Below are positions 27,546-34,723 of a stretch of 51,548 nucleotides of DNA, piece by piece. The stretch lies in assembly GCA_009377525.1 (NCBI GenBank), contig WHTW01000043.1, forward strand, positions 1-51,548, in the 5' to 3' direction. The stretch is from Rhodospirillales bacterium. GTDB taxonomy: Bacteria > Pseudomonadota > Alphaproteobacteria > Reyranellales > Reyranellaceae. Every line of letters starts with the position of its first letter. The first letter of the stretch is position 1. A program made the translations under genes and the position numbers. The notes under the pieces were generated by a model. The model had not been told where the DNA came from. It saw only the letters and a program-made list of their open reading frames with translations, and made no database searches.

Positions 27546-28072
27546 CCGGCGTGCTGGCCGACCTCGCGCGCACCTTCGCGACGCTGTCGCTGGTGTCGAT
27601 CGGCGGCATCAATGTGGTGCTGCCGGAAATCCGCCACCAGGTGGTCGATGTCCATGGCTGGATGAGCGATGCGGTGTTCGCGCACACCTTCGCCATCGCC
27701 AGCGCCGCCCCCGGTCCCAACGTCATCGTCGTGAGCCTGATCGGCTGGCAGGTCGCCGGATGGGCGGGCCTCCTGGTCGCGACCCTGGCCATCATGCTGC
27801 CGTCATGCGCGCTCGCGTTCGTTGCCGGGCGGGTCCTTGCGCGGTGGTCGGGCACGACGGCGGTCGCCGTCCTCAAGGATGCGCTGGTGCCGCTGGGCCT
27901 GGGGCTGATGCTGGCGAGCGGCGTGTCGCTGATGCGTGCCGTCGACCGTGACGTGGTCACGATCGCGATCAGCCTCGCGACGGCAGCGTTCGTCGTGCTC
28001 AGCCGCCGCAATCCCTTGTGGGCGCTCGCCGCGGGAACGATCGCGAACATTATAACGCTGCATCTTTTCTGA
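27542..28072 (+). CDS. Chromate transporter, C-terminal-half protein (split ChrA)
   Basis: 176 residues, with the second CHR half: TFATLSLVSIGGINVVLPEI, then AIASAAPGPNVIVVSLIGWQ, and about five membrane helices. It is the partner of the preceding half-protein, translated from an overlapping ATGA. Known members extrude chromate or import sulfate-like oxyanions; which applies is not visible. Its final codons lie directly against the promoter of the ArsR gene (TTGACA at 28074). Confidence 0.85.
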   Translation: MTGVLADLARTFATLSLVSIGGINVVLPEIRHQVVDVHGWMSDAVFAHTFAIASAAPGPNVIVVSLIGWQVAGWAGLLVATLAIMLPSCALAFVAGRVLARWSGTTAVAVLKDALVPLGLGLMLASGVSLMRAVDRDVVTIAISLATAAFVVLSRRNPLWALAAGTIANIITLHLF

Positions 28073-28073
28073 T

Positions 28074-28116
28074 TTGACAGGCCGGGCCATTGGCGTACGC
28101 TTGAACAGTTGTTCAA
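28074..28116 (+). promoter_or_regulatory. Promoter and metal-responsive operator of the arsR-CDF operon
   Basis: TTGACA (28074-28079), 16-bp spacer, and TACGCT (28096-28101) form a plausible sigma-70 promoter. TTGAACAGTTGTTCAA (28101-28116) is a perfect inverted repeat whose core TGAACA-GT-TGTTCA closely matches the 12-2-12 sites of zinc/cobalt/cadmium-sensing SmtB/CzrA/ZntR-class ArsR repressors. The operator abuts the ATG (28117), so transcription would start only about 9 bases or fewer before it. Confidence 0.8.
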
Positions 28117-28425
28117 ATGTCCAAAGCCAAGAAGACCCTGCTGTCCGACGACCATGCCACCGCCCTGGCCGACCTGTTCCGTCTGCTGGGCGATCCGACG
28201 CGGCTTCGCATCGTGGTCGCCTGCCTTCGGACGCCGCTCGCGGTGTCCGATATCGCAGACCGGCTCGGCCTTTCGGTGTCACTGGTAAGCCACCACCTGC
28301 GTTTGTTGAAAGGCGCACGCTTGGTGCGGGCCGACCGGCAGGGCAAGCAAGTCTACTACGGCGCCGACGATGCCCACGTACGGCGCATGGTCGAGGACAT
28401 GGTCACCCATGTCGGAGAGCATTGA
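28117..28425 (+). CDS. ArsR/SmtB-family metal-responsive repressor
   Basis: 102 residues. The winged helix contains FRLLGDPTRLRIVVACLRTP, the recognition helix SDIADRLGLSVSLVSHHLRL, and a wing ending QGKQVYYGADDAHV. The C-terminal helix keeps Asp/His residues (DDAHVRRMVEDMVTHVGEH), consistent with alpha-5 zinc sites of CzrA/SmtB-type sensors (Asp..His and His..His/Glu). No CxC alpha-3 site is seen. It would release the operator when zinc or a similar metal is high, allowing CDF efflux. There is no ribosome-binding site before ATG, so the mRNA is probably leaderless. Confidence 0.88.
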   Translation: MSKAKKTLLSDDHATALADLFRLLGDPTRLRIVVACLRTPLAVSDIADRLGLSVSLVSHHLRLLKGARLVRADRQGKQVYYGADDAHVRRMVEDMVTHVGEH

Positions 28426-28471
28426 GGCGCGGAGCATTGAGGCGCGGAGCATTGAGGCGCGGAGCATTGAG
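28417..28471 (+). repeat. 15-bp tandem repeat between arsR and cation-efflux gene
   Basis: GAGCATTGAGGCGCG is repeated three times in full (28417-28461) plus ten bases of a fourth. The first unit contains the ArsR stop codon; each unit ends with CGGAG, a ribosome-binding core, and the last one lies 7 bases before the ATG at 28472. Fifteen is a multiple of three, so copy number could vary without changing frame. Confidence 0.9.
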
Positions 28472-29107
28472 ATGAGTGCACATTGCTGCGGTCACGGCCA
28501 TGATCACGAGGCGGCATCGCCGGTCTATCGCCGCATCCTGTGGATCGCGCTCGCGGTCAACCTCGCCATGTTCGCGGTCGAGATCGGCGCCGGCATCGCC
28601 GCACAGTCGGCCTCGCTGCTGGCCGATTCGCTCGACTTCCTGGGCGACGCCGCCAACTACGGCATCAGCCTGTTCGTGCTGGGCATGGCGCTGCAGTGGC
28701 GCGCCCGCGCCTCGCTGATCAAGGCCGCAACCATGGGCCTCTTCGGCCTGTGGGTCGCCGGCACCACTATCCAGCACGCGATCGCAGGCACCGTGCCCGA
28801 GGCGCCGGTGATGGGCATGGTCGGCGCGCTGGCGCTCGCCGCCAATCTCGGCGTCGCCGTGCTGCTCTATCGCTGGCGCGACGGCGACAGCAACATGCGC
28901 TCGGTCTGGATCTGCACGCGCAACGACGCGATCGGCAACCTCGCGGTGCTGGCGGCGGCCGCGGGTGTGTTCGGCTTGGGTGCTGGCTGGCCGGACTACG
29001 CCGTCGCCGCGATCATGTCGGGCCTGGCCCTGACGGGCGCCTTCCAGGTGACGCGCCAGGCGTTGGCCGAGCTGGCGCACACGCGAAGCGCGGCGCCGGC
29101 GGAGTAG
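28472..29107 (+). CDS. Cation diffusion facilitator-type efflux protein (zinc/cobalt/cadmium)
   Basis: 211 residues starting MSAHCCGHGHDHEAASPVYR, a Cys/His-rich metal-catching tail. Five to six helices follow. VNLAMFAVEIGAGIAAQSAS then LLADSLDFLGDAANY carries the CDF helix-II metal site (Ser/Asp...Asp). ICTRNDAIGNLAVLAA corresponds to helix V, where Asn-Asp replaces the usual His-x-x-x-Asp pair. An alternative ATG at 28409 would prepend four repeats of an ARSIE-type sequence encoded by the tandem repeat; the start after GGAG-7 bp-ATG is preferred. It is regulated by the upstream ArsR protein. Confidence 0.83.
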   Translation: MSAHCCGHGHDHEAASPVYRRILWIALAVNLAMFAVEIGAGIAAQSASLLADSLDFLGDAANYGISLFVLGMALQWRARASLIKAATMGLFGLWVAGTTIQHAIAGTVPEAPVMGMVGALALAANLGVAVLLYRWRDGDSNMRSVWICTRNDAIGNLAVLAAAAGVFGLGAGWPDYAVAAIMSGLALTGAFQVTRQALAELAHTRSAAPAE

Positions 29108-29110
29108 GCT

Positions 29111-29179
29111 TCATGCGGACCGCCGGCTTCCAGCCGGCCTCATGAGCATGAGCCGGCAAGATGCCGGCGGTCCGGAAGA
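29111..29179. repeat. Palindromic repeat, family A copy 5
   Basis: TCATGCGGACCGCCGGCTTC on the left, and GCCGGCGGTCCGGAAGA on the right with inner GCCGGC arms; centre CATGAGCATGAG. It lies between the convergent CDF and acyl-CoA ligase genes, and its right end touches the ligase stop codon. Confidence 0.8.
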
Positions 29180-30811
29180 CTAAGCCGTCGGCAGCTTGTA
29201 GCCCTCGAACTGCTTGCGCAGCGCCGTCTTCAGGATCTTGCCCGTCGCGCCGTGCGGGATGGCGTCGATGAACTGCACGTCGTCCGGCATCCACCACTTG
29301 GCGATCTTGCCTTCGAGGAACTTCAGCAGGTCGGCCTTGGTGACCTGCGCGTCGGGCCGCTTGACCACGATCAGCAGCGGCCGTTCATCCCACTTGGGAT
29401 GATGCACGCCGATCACCGCGGCCTCGGCCACGCCGGGGCAGCCCATGGCGGCGTTCTCGAGATCGATCGAGCTGATCCATTCGCCGCCCGACTTGATCAC
29501 GTCCTTGGAGCGGTCGGTGATCACCACCGAGCCGTCGGCCTCGATCTTGCAGACGTCGCCGGTATGGAACCAGTCGTCCTCGAGGAACTGGCTCCTGCCG
29601 TCGCCCTTCATGTAGCCCTTCACGATCCAGGGCCCGCGCACCACCATGTTGCCCGACACGCTGCCGTCCATCGGTAGGTCGTTGCCGGCGTCGTCGACGA
29701 TCTTCATCTCGCAGCCGAACACCGGCCGGCCGGCCTTGGCGGTGATGGTGAAGCGCTCGGCGTCGGGCAGGTCGCGCTCGCCCTTGTTGAAGCGGGTCGT
29801 CGTGCCGAGCGGGCTCATCTCGGTCATGCCCCAGCCCTGGACGACCTCGACGCCGTGCTCCTTCCAGAAGCGCTCGATCATGGCCAGCGGCACGGCCGAG
29901 CCGCCGATCAGGGTGCGCTTGACCGACGACATCTTGAACTTGTTCTGGGCGCAGTATTCGAGCAGGGCGAGCCACACCGTCGGCACGCCGGCACTCAAGG
30001 TGACCTGCTCCTTGTCCAAAAGCTCGTAGACGCTGGCGCCGTCGAGCTTGGGCCCGGGGAAGACCAGCTTGGCGCCGCACATCGGCGCGGCGTAGACCAG
30101 GCCCCAGGCATTGGCGTGGAACATCGGCACCACCGGCAGCAACGCGGTGTCGGGATTCATCGGGATCACCGCTCCGTTGGACGCCATTATCGAATGGATC
30201 ATCGTCGAGCGGTGCGAGTAGAGCACGCCCTTGGGGTTGCCGGTCGTGCCCGAGGTGTAGCAGAGCGAGGAGGCGGTGCGCTCGTCGAAGTCAGGCCACT
30301 TCAGCGTGCCCGGCTTGGCCGCGATCAATTCCTCGTAGCAGAGCAGGTTGGGGATCTTGGACGAGGCCGGCATGTGGGCGCGGTCGGTCATCACCACGAC
30401 GTGCTTCACGGTCTTGAGGTGCTGCCACACGCCCTCGACGATCGGCAGCAGGTTGAGGTCGACGAAGATCGCCTTGTCCTCGGCATGGTTGGCGATATAG
30501 GCGACATGCTCGGGCGCGAGCCGCGGGTTGATCGTGTGCAGGACGGCGCCGATGCCCGAGATGCCGAAATAGAGCTCGAAGTGGCGGTAGGTGTTCCAGG
30601 CGATGGTGCCGACCGGATCGCCCAGCTTGAGGCCCAGCCCCTGCAGCGCCTCGGCCAGCTGCTTGGCCCGCTTCAGCGCGTCCTTGTAGCCGTAGCGATG
30701 GAGCGGCCCCTCGACCGTGCGGGTCACGATCTCGACGTCGGGATAGTACCTCCCGGCATAGTCGATGATCTGCGAGATCAGCAGCGGACGGTCTTGCATC
30801 AGGCCGAGCAT
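29180..30811 (-). CDS. Long/medium-chain fatty acid-CoA ligase (AMP-binding)
   Basis: 543 residues from ATG 30811 (AGAGGA seven bases before). The AMP-binding P-loop [20 protein letters not shown] (about residue 185) and the later adenylation motifs [16 protein letters not shown] and [17 protein letters not shown] with the terminal Lys in GATGKILKT are all intact. It activates a fatty or aryl acid as acyl-AMP and then CoA thioester, the entry step to the beta-oxidation enzymes at 15.9-19.2 kb. Confidence 0.92.
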   Translation of the reverse strand: MLGLMQDRPLLISQIIDYAGRYYPDVEIVTRTVEGPLHRYGYKDALKRAKQLAEALQGLGLKLGDPVGTIAWNTYRHFELYFGISGIGAVLHTINPRLAPEHVAYIANHAEDKAIFVDLNLLPIVEGVWQHLKTVKHVVVMTDRAHMPASSKIPNLLCYEELIAAKPGTLKWPDFDERTASSLCYTSGTTGNPKGVLYSHRSTMIHSIMASNGAVIPMNPDTALLPVVPMFHANAWGLVYAAPMCGAKLVFPGPKLDGASVYELLDKEQVTLSAGVPTVWLALLEYCAQNKFKMSSVKRTLIGGSAVPLAMIERFWKEHGVEVVQGWGMTEMSPLGTTTRFNKGERDLPDAERFTITAKAGRPVFGCEMKIVDDAGNDLPMDGSVSGNMVVRGPWIVKGYMKGDGRSQFLEDDWFHTGDVCKIEADGSVVITDRSKDVIKSGGEWISSIDLENAAMGCPGVAEAAVIGVHHPKWDERPLLIVVKRPDAQVTKADLLKFLEGKIAKWWMPDDVQFIDAIPHGATGKILKTALRKQFEGYKLPTA

Positions 30812-30834
30812 GGCGTTTCCTCTGTTACCCATGC

Positions 30835-30932
30835 CGCCCGGAATGAAGGCTTTGCGATTGGTGGGCGGCTTCCCCGCTTGGTTCTAGACCGAGTCGCGGC
30901 CGGCCGGGAAGCCGCCTGAAGGCGTCATTCCG
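30835..30932. repeat. Long palindrome upstream of acyl-CoA ligase, family E
   Basis: The arm CGGAATGA...GGCGGCTTCCC (30838-30874) is mirrored by GGGAAGCCGCC...TCATTCCG (30906-30932), forming a near-perfect 37-bp stem with short internal loops and a TCTAGA-containing centre. Only this copy is in the window. It lies directly before the ligase gene and abuts a family B element. Confidence 0.7.
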
Positions 30933-30937
30933 CCGCC

Positions 30938-31061
30938 CAGAGCACATTCCGGTCGGCTGGAATCAGCCGACCGGAATGTGCCCTTTGAAACAAAGAACCC
31001 CGGTGCGCGCATTCCCGATTTGGGGAACCGCTCGCGGTTCCCCAAATCGGGAATCGCTCTA
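30938..31061. repeat. Two-palindrome mobile-like repeat, family B copy 2
   Basis: Starts CAGAGCACATTCCGGTCGGC and ends GCTCTA; 122-bp period. Palindrome 1 centres on GGCTGGAATCAGCC; palindrome 2 is GATTTGGGGAACCGC with GCGGTTCCCCAAATC. The right-hand TA is part of the TAG stop codon (31059-31061) of the dioxygenase gene, so the element defines that gene's present 3' end. Confidence 0.82.
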
Positions 31062-32039
31062 CCGGCTGGCGTCCGCCAGGAGGTCGTAGGTCCGTTTCTG
31101 GTACTGGATCATGTAGTCGGTGTACCAGGTGGTGGGATATTTCGGCGGCCGGTCCGGCCCGACCGTGGTCGGCACCGAGGCCACCGGCCAGTCGATGTTG
31201 CTGTCGCAGAAGAAGGCGAGCGCATAGCGCTCGCCGCCGCTGCGGTTGACCGCCCGATGTGGCGTCGCCAGGAAGACGTCGTTGGTCCAGCGCTGCAGCA
31301 TCTGGCCGCCATTCACGACAAAGGCGCCGGGAACGACCGGGGCGTCGAGCCACTTGCCGCCCTGGGTCCGGATGGAAAGGCCCGGCACGTCGTTGGGCGC
31401 AAGCAGGGTCAGGAAGCTGGTATCGGTGTGCGGCGCGATGCCGAACTCGTCGTCAGCCAGGGCTTCCTGGTAGGGGTAGTGCGTCATGCGCAGCTTGTAC
31501 TGGAATTCGCCGAACGGATCGTCGAAGTACGCCGCCGGCAGCTCGAGGGCGACGGCGTAGAGCCGCACCAGCTTCAGCACCAGCCGCTCCAGCGCATCGC
31601 AGTAGCCGACGACGGCCTCGCGGAAGCCGGGCAGGTCGCGGGGCCAACGGTTGGCGCTGCGGAAGCGCCGGTCGGCCAAGACGTCGGGATGATCGTCCGG
31701 CAGGTCGCGCGCCATGAAGAAGGCTTCGTTGAGATTGGCCTTGGTGACGGTCTGCACCGTCGATGTGCGCAAGGTGTCGCCGCGCATCGGCAGGTAGCCG
31801 ACATTGTGCTTGTCGACCCTGACGTCCATCTTCCTGTCGAGCGGCTGGCCATGGAACCGCGCGGCCTGCTGGAAGGCGCCGCAGATCAACGCCTCGGGCA
31901 CGCCGTGATTGACGATGAAATAGAAACCGACCTCGGTCAGGGCGAAACGCAGCTCGCGGGCCGTGCGCTCCAGCGCCCCGGGCTCCCCGGTCAGGTAGGG
32001 ACCCAGGTCGACGATGGGAATGGTTTCCGCGTCGCTCAC
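31059..32039 (-). CDS. Isopenicillin-N-synthase-family Fe(II) dioxygenase (copy 1)
   Basis: 326 residues from GTG 32039. Double-stranded beta-helix with His194-x-Asp196 in IAPHTDTSFLTLL and His251 in LATPHRAVN; the 2-oxoglutarate Arg is the R of GERYALAFFCDS. The N-terminal DIOX_N domain has TEVGFYFIVNHGVP. About 70% identical by eye to the next gene, a tandem paralogue. The C-terminus ends ADASR at a stop codon lying in a family B repeat, whereas the paralogue runs five residues longer. The GTG overlaps the upstream stop (GTGA). Confidence 0.88.
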   Translation of the reverse strand: MSDAETIPIVDLGPYLTGEPGALERTARELRFALTEVGFYFIVNHGVPEALICGAFQQAARFHGQPLDRKMDVRVDKHNVGYLPMRGDTLRTSTVQTVTKANLNEAFFMARDLPDDHPDVLADRRFRSANRWPRDLPGFREAVVGYCDALERLVLKLVRLYAVALELPAAYFDDPFGEFQYKLRMTHYPYQEALADDEFGIAPHTDTSFLTLLAPNDVPGLSIRTQGGKWLDAPVVPGAFVVNGGQMLQRWTNDVFLATPHRAVNRSGGERYALAFFCDSNIDWPVASVPTTVGPDRPPKYPTTWYTDYMIQYQKRTYDLLADASR

Positions 32040-33040
32040 TCGGCCGCTTCCAGGTTGGCGTCAGCCAGCACGTCGTAGTTCCGCTTCTGGTACCAGATCA
32101 TGTAGTCGCTGTAATGGGTGGTCGGGTACTTGGGCGGCTTGTCCGGGCCGACAGTGGTCGGCACGGCGGCGACGGGCCAGTCGATGTTGGAATCGCAGAA
32201 GAACGGGATGGCATAACGCTCGCCGCCGCTCCTGTTGACGGCGCGGTGCGGCGTCGCCAGGAAGACGTCGTTGGTCCAGCGCTGCAGCATCTGGCCGCCG
32301 TTCACGACGTAGGCGTCGGGAATGGACGGCGCGTCGATCCACTTGCCGCTCTGCGTGCGGATGGAGAGGCCCGGCACGTCGTTGGGCGCCAGCAGGGTGA
32401 GGAAGCTCGTGTCGGTATGAGGGGCGAGGCCGAACTCGTCCCAATCTTTTTCGTTGAGGGGCGGCCCGTCCTGGTGCGGGTAGTGCGTCATGCGCAGCGA
32501 ATACTGGCAATCGCGGAACGGCCCGTCGAAATACTCGGCCGGCAGGTCGAGTGCACGGGCGTAGAGCCGCACCATCTTCAGCACCAGCGCTTCCATGGTG
32601 TTGCAGTAGTCGACCACGGTCTCGCGGAAGCCGGGCAGGCCCTCGGGCCAGCGGTTGCGGCCGCGGAAGCGGCGGTTGGCCAGCACGTCGGGATGGTCGG
32701 CCGCCATCTCGCGCTTCACGAAGAAGGCCTCGTTCAGGTTGGGTTTGGTGCCGGCCTGCACCGTCGAGGTGCGCAGCGTGTTGCCGCGCATCGGCATGTA
32801 GCCGGTGCTGTGCAGGTCGATCTTGAGCTCGAGCTTCCTCTCGACCGGCAGGGCGTGGAAGCGCTTCACCTGGTCGAAGGTCGCCTGGATCTTTTCCCGC
32901 GGCACCCCGTGGTTCACGATGAAGTAGAAGCCGATTTCCGTCAGCGCGAACCTCAACTCTTTGGCCGTGCGGTCGAGCGCACCCGGCTCGCCGGCGAGGA
33001 AGGGGCCGAGGTCGATGATGGGAATGGTCTCGGTGGCCAT
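32036..33040 (-). CDS. Isopenicillin-N-synthase-family Fe(II) dioxygenase (copy 2)
   Basis: 334 residues from ATG 33040. Same family as its downstream neighbour: His198-x-Asp200 (LAPHTDTSFLTLL), His255 (LATPHRAVNR), and Arg265 in GERYAIPFFCDSN. It carries an insertion HQDGPPLNEKDWDE before the iron motif that copy 1 lacks. Members oxidise small acids, plant-hormone-like or antibiotic precursors; substrate not identified. Translationally coupled pair, presumably differing in specificity. Confidence 0.88.
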   Translation of the reverse strand: MATETIPIIDLGPFLAGEPGALDRTAKELRFALTEIGFYFIVNHGVPREKIQATFDQVKRFHALPVERKLELKIDLHSTGYMPMRGNTLRTSTVQAGTKPNLNEAFFVKREMAADHPDVLANRRFRGRNRWPEGLPGFRETVVDYCNTMEALVLKMVRLYARALDLPAEYFDGPFRDCQYSLRMTHYPHQDGPPLNEKDWDEFGLAPHTDTSFLTLLAPNDVPGLSIRTQSGKWIDAPSIPDAYVVNGGQMLQRWTNDVFLATPHRAVNRSGGERYAIPFFCDSNIDWPVAAVPTTVGPDKPPKYPTTHYSDYMIWYQKRNYDVLADANLEAAE

Positions 33041-33114
33041 GGCGTACTCCTGACTCCTCGGCAACGATAGTGCGGCGGCTGCATTGTGGTCCAGTGCACA
33101 CCGCGGAGGTGGCC

Positions 33115-33549
33115 ATGCTGCTGGGGCATTTCGCGTTGGGCGTGGCCGCATTGTTCGCCGGCGCGGCGTTCTATGTGAATTTCGCCGAGCAGCCGGCGCG
33201 CCTGGCAATCGACGATCGCGCTGCTTTGCGACAATGGCAGCGCTCCTACGAGCGGGCGGCGCTGATGCAGGCCAGCTTGGCGATGGCGGGTTTCCTGCTC
33301 GGCCTGGCCGCCTGGTGGTGGGAGGGGCGGGACCTTCGGCTTTTGGCCGGCGCCATCGCGATCGTGGCGCCGTGGCCCTATACGCTCCTGGTCATCAAGC
33401 CGGTCAACGACCGGCTCAACGCGACGCCCCCGGAGCGCGCCGGCTCGGAGAGCCGGTCCCTGATCGAGCGCTGGGGCCGGCTGCATGCCGGGCGGACGGC
33501 ACTCGGCGCGTTGGCGACGGCGATCTTCTTCTGGGCGACAGTGTCCTGA
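33115..33549 (+). CDS. DUF1772-family membrane protein
   Basis: 144 residues with four membrane segments. GAAFYVNFAEQPAR near the N-terminus is the hallmark of DUF1772/anthrone-oxygenase-like proteins. CGGAGG is 6 bases before the ATG at 33115. Its TGA stop (33547-33549) lies in the left end of a family B element; without the element the frame would close on a TAG shared with the convergent antitoxin gene. Function is uncertain. Confidence 0.82.
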   Translation: MLLGHFALGVAALFAGAAFYVNFAEQPARLAIDDRAALRQWQRSYERAALMQASLAMAGFLLGLAAWWWEGRDLRLLAGAIAIVAPWPYTLLVIKPVNDRLNATPPERAGSESRSLIERWGRLHAGRTALGALATAIFFWATVS

Positions 33550-33792
33550 AGCACAATCCGCTCGGCTGATTCCAGCCGAGCGGATTGCGCCCGTTGAAAC
33601 AACGAACACTCGCGCGCGCATTTCCGGTCTGATTGACTAGAGCACATTCCGTCCGGCTGGAATCAGCCGGACGGAATGTGCCCTGTGAAACGAGCATCTC
33701 CCGTGCGCGCGTTTTCGATCAGATGGAACGGCGTGCGGTTCCATCTGATCGGAAACCGCTCTAGCGGTTCAATCAGACCGGAAATCGCTCTA
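33547..33792. repeat. Nested pair of two-palindrome family B elements (copies 3 and 4)
   Basis: The outer element starts TGAAGCACAATCCGCTCGGC and resumes at 33765 (GGTTCAATCAGACC), ending GCTCTA at 33792. A second, complete element (TA at 33638 to TA at 33763, CTAG at both ends, 124-bp period) sits inside the outer one's second palindrome, splitting GGTCTGATTGA from its complement. The uninterrupted form of the outer sequence is seen inverted at 42508-42633. The last TA belongs to the antitoxin's TAG stop codon (33790-33792). Confidence 0.88.
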
Positions 33793-34182
33793 GCGCGGCG
33801 CCAGGAGATCGATATCGACCCGGAGCGCCGAGGCAATCTTGCGCAGTGTGGCCTGCGAGCCCGAGCGACGCTTCGTTTCGAGTTGGGAAACATAGAGCGC
33901 CGACAGTCCGGCGCGCTTCGCCAGCTCGGCCTGTGTCACCCTGCGATACTCGCGAAACAGCTTGATGCGGCTTTCGCCGTCGAGAGATCGCTCGAATATT
34001 TCGATCGGATAGGCTTCGCCACCACGCGCCTTCGCGCGGTCGTAGGCCTCGACGTCGGACCGATCTTCAGCCTGTTCGAGGCGACGAATGAGACGCCGCC
34101 ATTCGCGCAGAGGCACCCGCACGTAGGCAGGCCGGCCGCCGCGGGCGACGATGGCGTGACGAACCGGATTCGAACTACTCAT
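33790..34182 (-). CDS. XRE-type HTH antitoxin (second gene of a toxin-antitoxin operon)
   Basis: 130 residues from ATG 34182. The C-terminal helix-turn-helix (LFREYRRVTQAELAKRAGLS then YVSQLETKRRSGS) would bind the operator at 34563-34583; the N-terminal part (residues 1-70), with a RELE-contacting helix (VPLREWRRLIRRLEQAEDR), resembles antitoxins of the HigA/type II class encoded after the toxin. It ends with APR and TAG at the very end of a family B element. The start at 34182 is supported because the ancestral toxin gene would have ended 8 bases into it. Confidence 0.8.
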   Translation of the reverse strand: MSSSNPVRHAIVARGGRPAYVRVPLREWRRLIRRLEQAEDRSDVEAYDRAKARGGEAYPIEIFERSLDGESRIKLFREYRRVTQAELAKRAGLSALYVSQLETKRRSGSQATLRKIASALRVDIDLLAPR

Positions 34183-34213
34183 AGATGGAACTCCGAGGTC
34201 CAAATTTGATGAC

Positions 34214-34338
34214 TAGAGCACATTCCGTCCGGCTGGAATCAGCCGGACGGAATGTGCCCTGTGAAACCAGCATCTCCCGTGCGCGCGATTTCGATCAGAT
34301 GGAACCGCACGCGGTTCCATCTGATCGAAATCCGCTCC
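34214..34338. repeat. Two-palindrome mobile-like repeat, family B copy 5, inserted in the toxin gene
   Basis: Left boundary CTAGAGCACATTCCGTCCGG, right boundary CGCTCCAG; 124-bp period. Palindrome 1: CATTCCGTCCGGCTGGAATC with complement; palindrome 2: TCAGATGGAACCGC with complement GCGGTTCCATCTGA. It lies inside the 3' end of a RelE-type toxin gene (minus strand), replacing the conserved C-terminal strand. The insert maps between TA dinucleotides, one of which has mutated to CA. Confidence 0.88.
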
Positions 34339-34556
34339 AGCACGATCAGCTCGGCGGCACGCAGCTCGTAGATGATGCGCCAATCGCCGATACGAAGCCG
34401 AAAGCCGGGACGTCCGACGAGCTTTTTGACATTGTTGTTGCGAGCATACGGATCGGCGGCCAGCTCTCGCAGCTTGCGCAACGCCAACCTCTGAACATTG
34501 GTCGGCGTACGATCCAGTGCCTTGGCGGCTTCGCGCTCGATGACAACGCGCCACAC
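34239..34556 (-). pseudogene. RelE/ParE-type mRNA interferase toxin with element-encoded C-terminus
   Basis: From GTG 34556 the frame reads VWRVVIEREAAKALDRTPTN, followed by RPGFRLRIGDWRIIYELRAA and LIVL, the classical RelE fold with RLRIGDWRIIYEL. At VLERISIRW the sequence enters a family B repeat and ends 26 residues later. Removing the repeat with one TA gives AELIVLVIKFGPRSSIYE and a TAG stop, the expected RelE ending (VLVIK..HR..IY). The last strand holds catalytic or RNA-contacting Arg/Tyr residues, so this toxin is probably inactive while the antitoxin persists. Start GTG coincides with the predicted transcription start. Confidence 0.85.
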
Positions 34557-34562
34557 GACGAA

Positions 34563-34591
34563 ACTATAGCGCAGTGCTATAGTCACCGCAA
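34563..34591 (-). promoter_or_regulatory. Leaderless promoter and operator of the RelE/XRE toxin-antitoxin operon
   Basis: On the minus strand TTGCGG (34591-34586), a 17-bp spacer and TATAGT (34568-34563) form a well-spaced promoter. The inverted repeat ACTATAGC (34563-34570) / GCTATAGT (34576-34583), 5-bp gap, covers the -10 and part of the spacer. Transcription would begin near 34556, which is the GTG start. Binding by the operon's XRE protein would block RNA polymerase. Confidence 0.72.
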
Positions 34592-34723
34592 TGCTGTTGC
34601 ATCAGGCCGAACCGGGCGGTCTCCGACACATCTCGGACAAAACTCTACGACAAGCCCGCGCGAAGATGGCGGTATGCGGCTATTTCGCCTAGCCTTTGCC
34701 GGCCGTCCAATGGGGGCAAACGC

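Noticed and set aside
28409..28471. CRISPR-like tandem repeats
   Set aside because: Units are directly adjacent 15-mers with no spacers and no cas genes; it is a simple tandem repeat.
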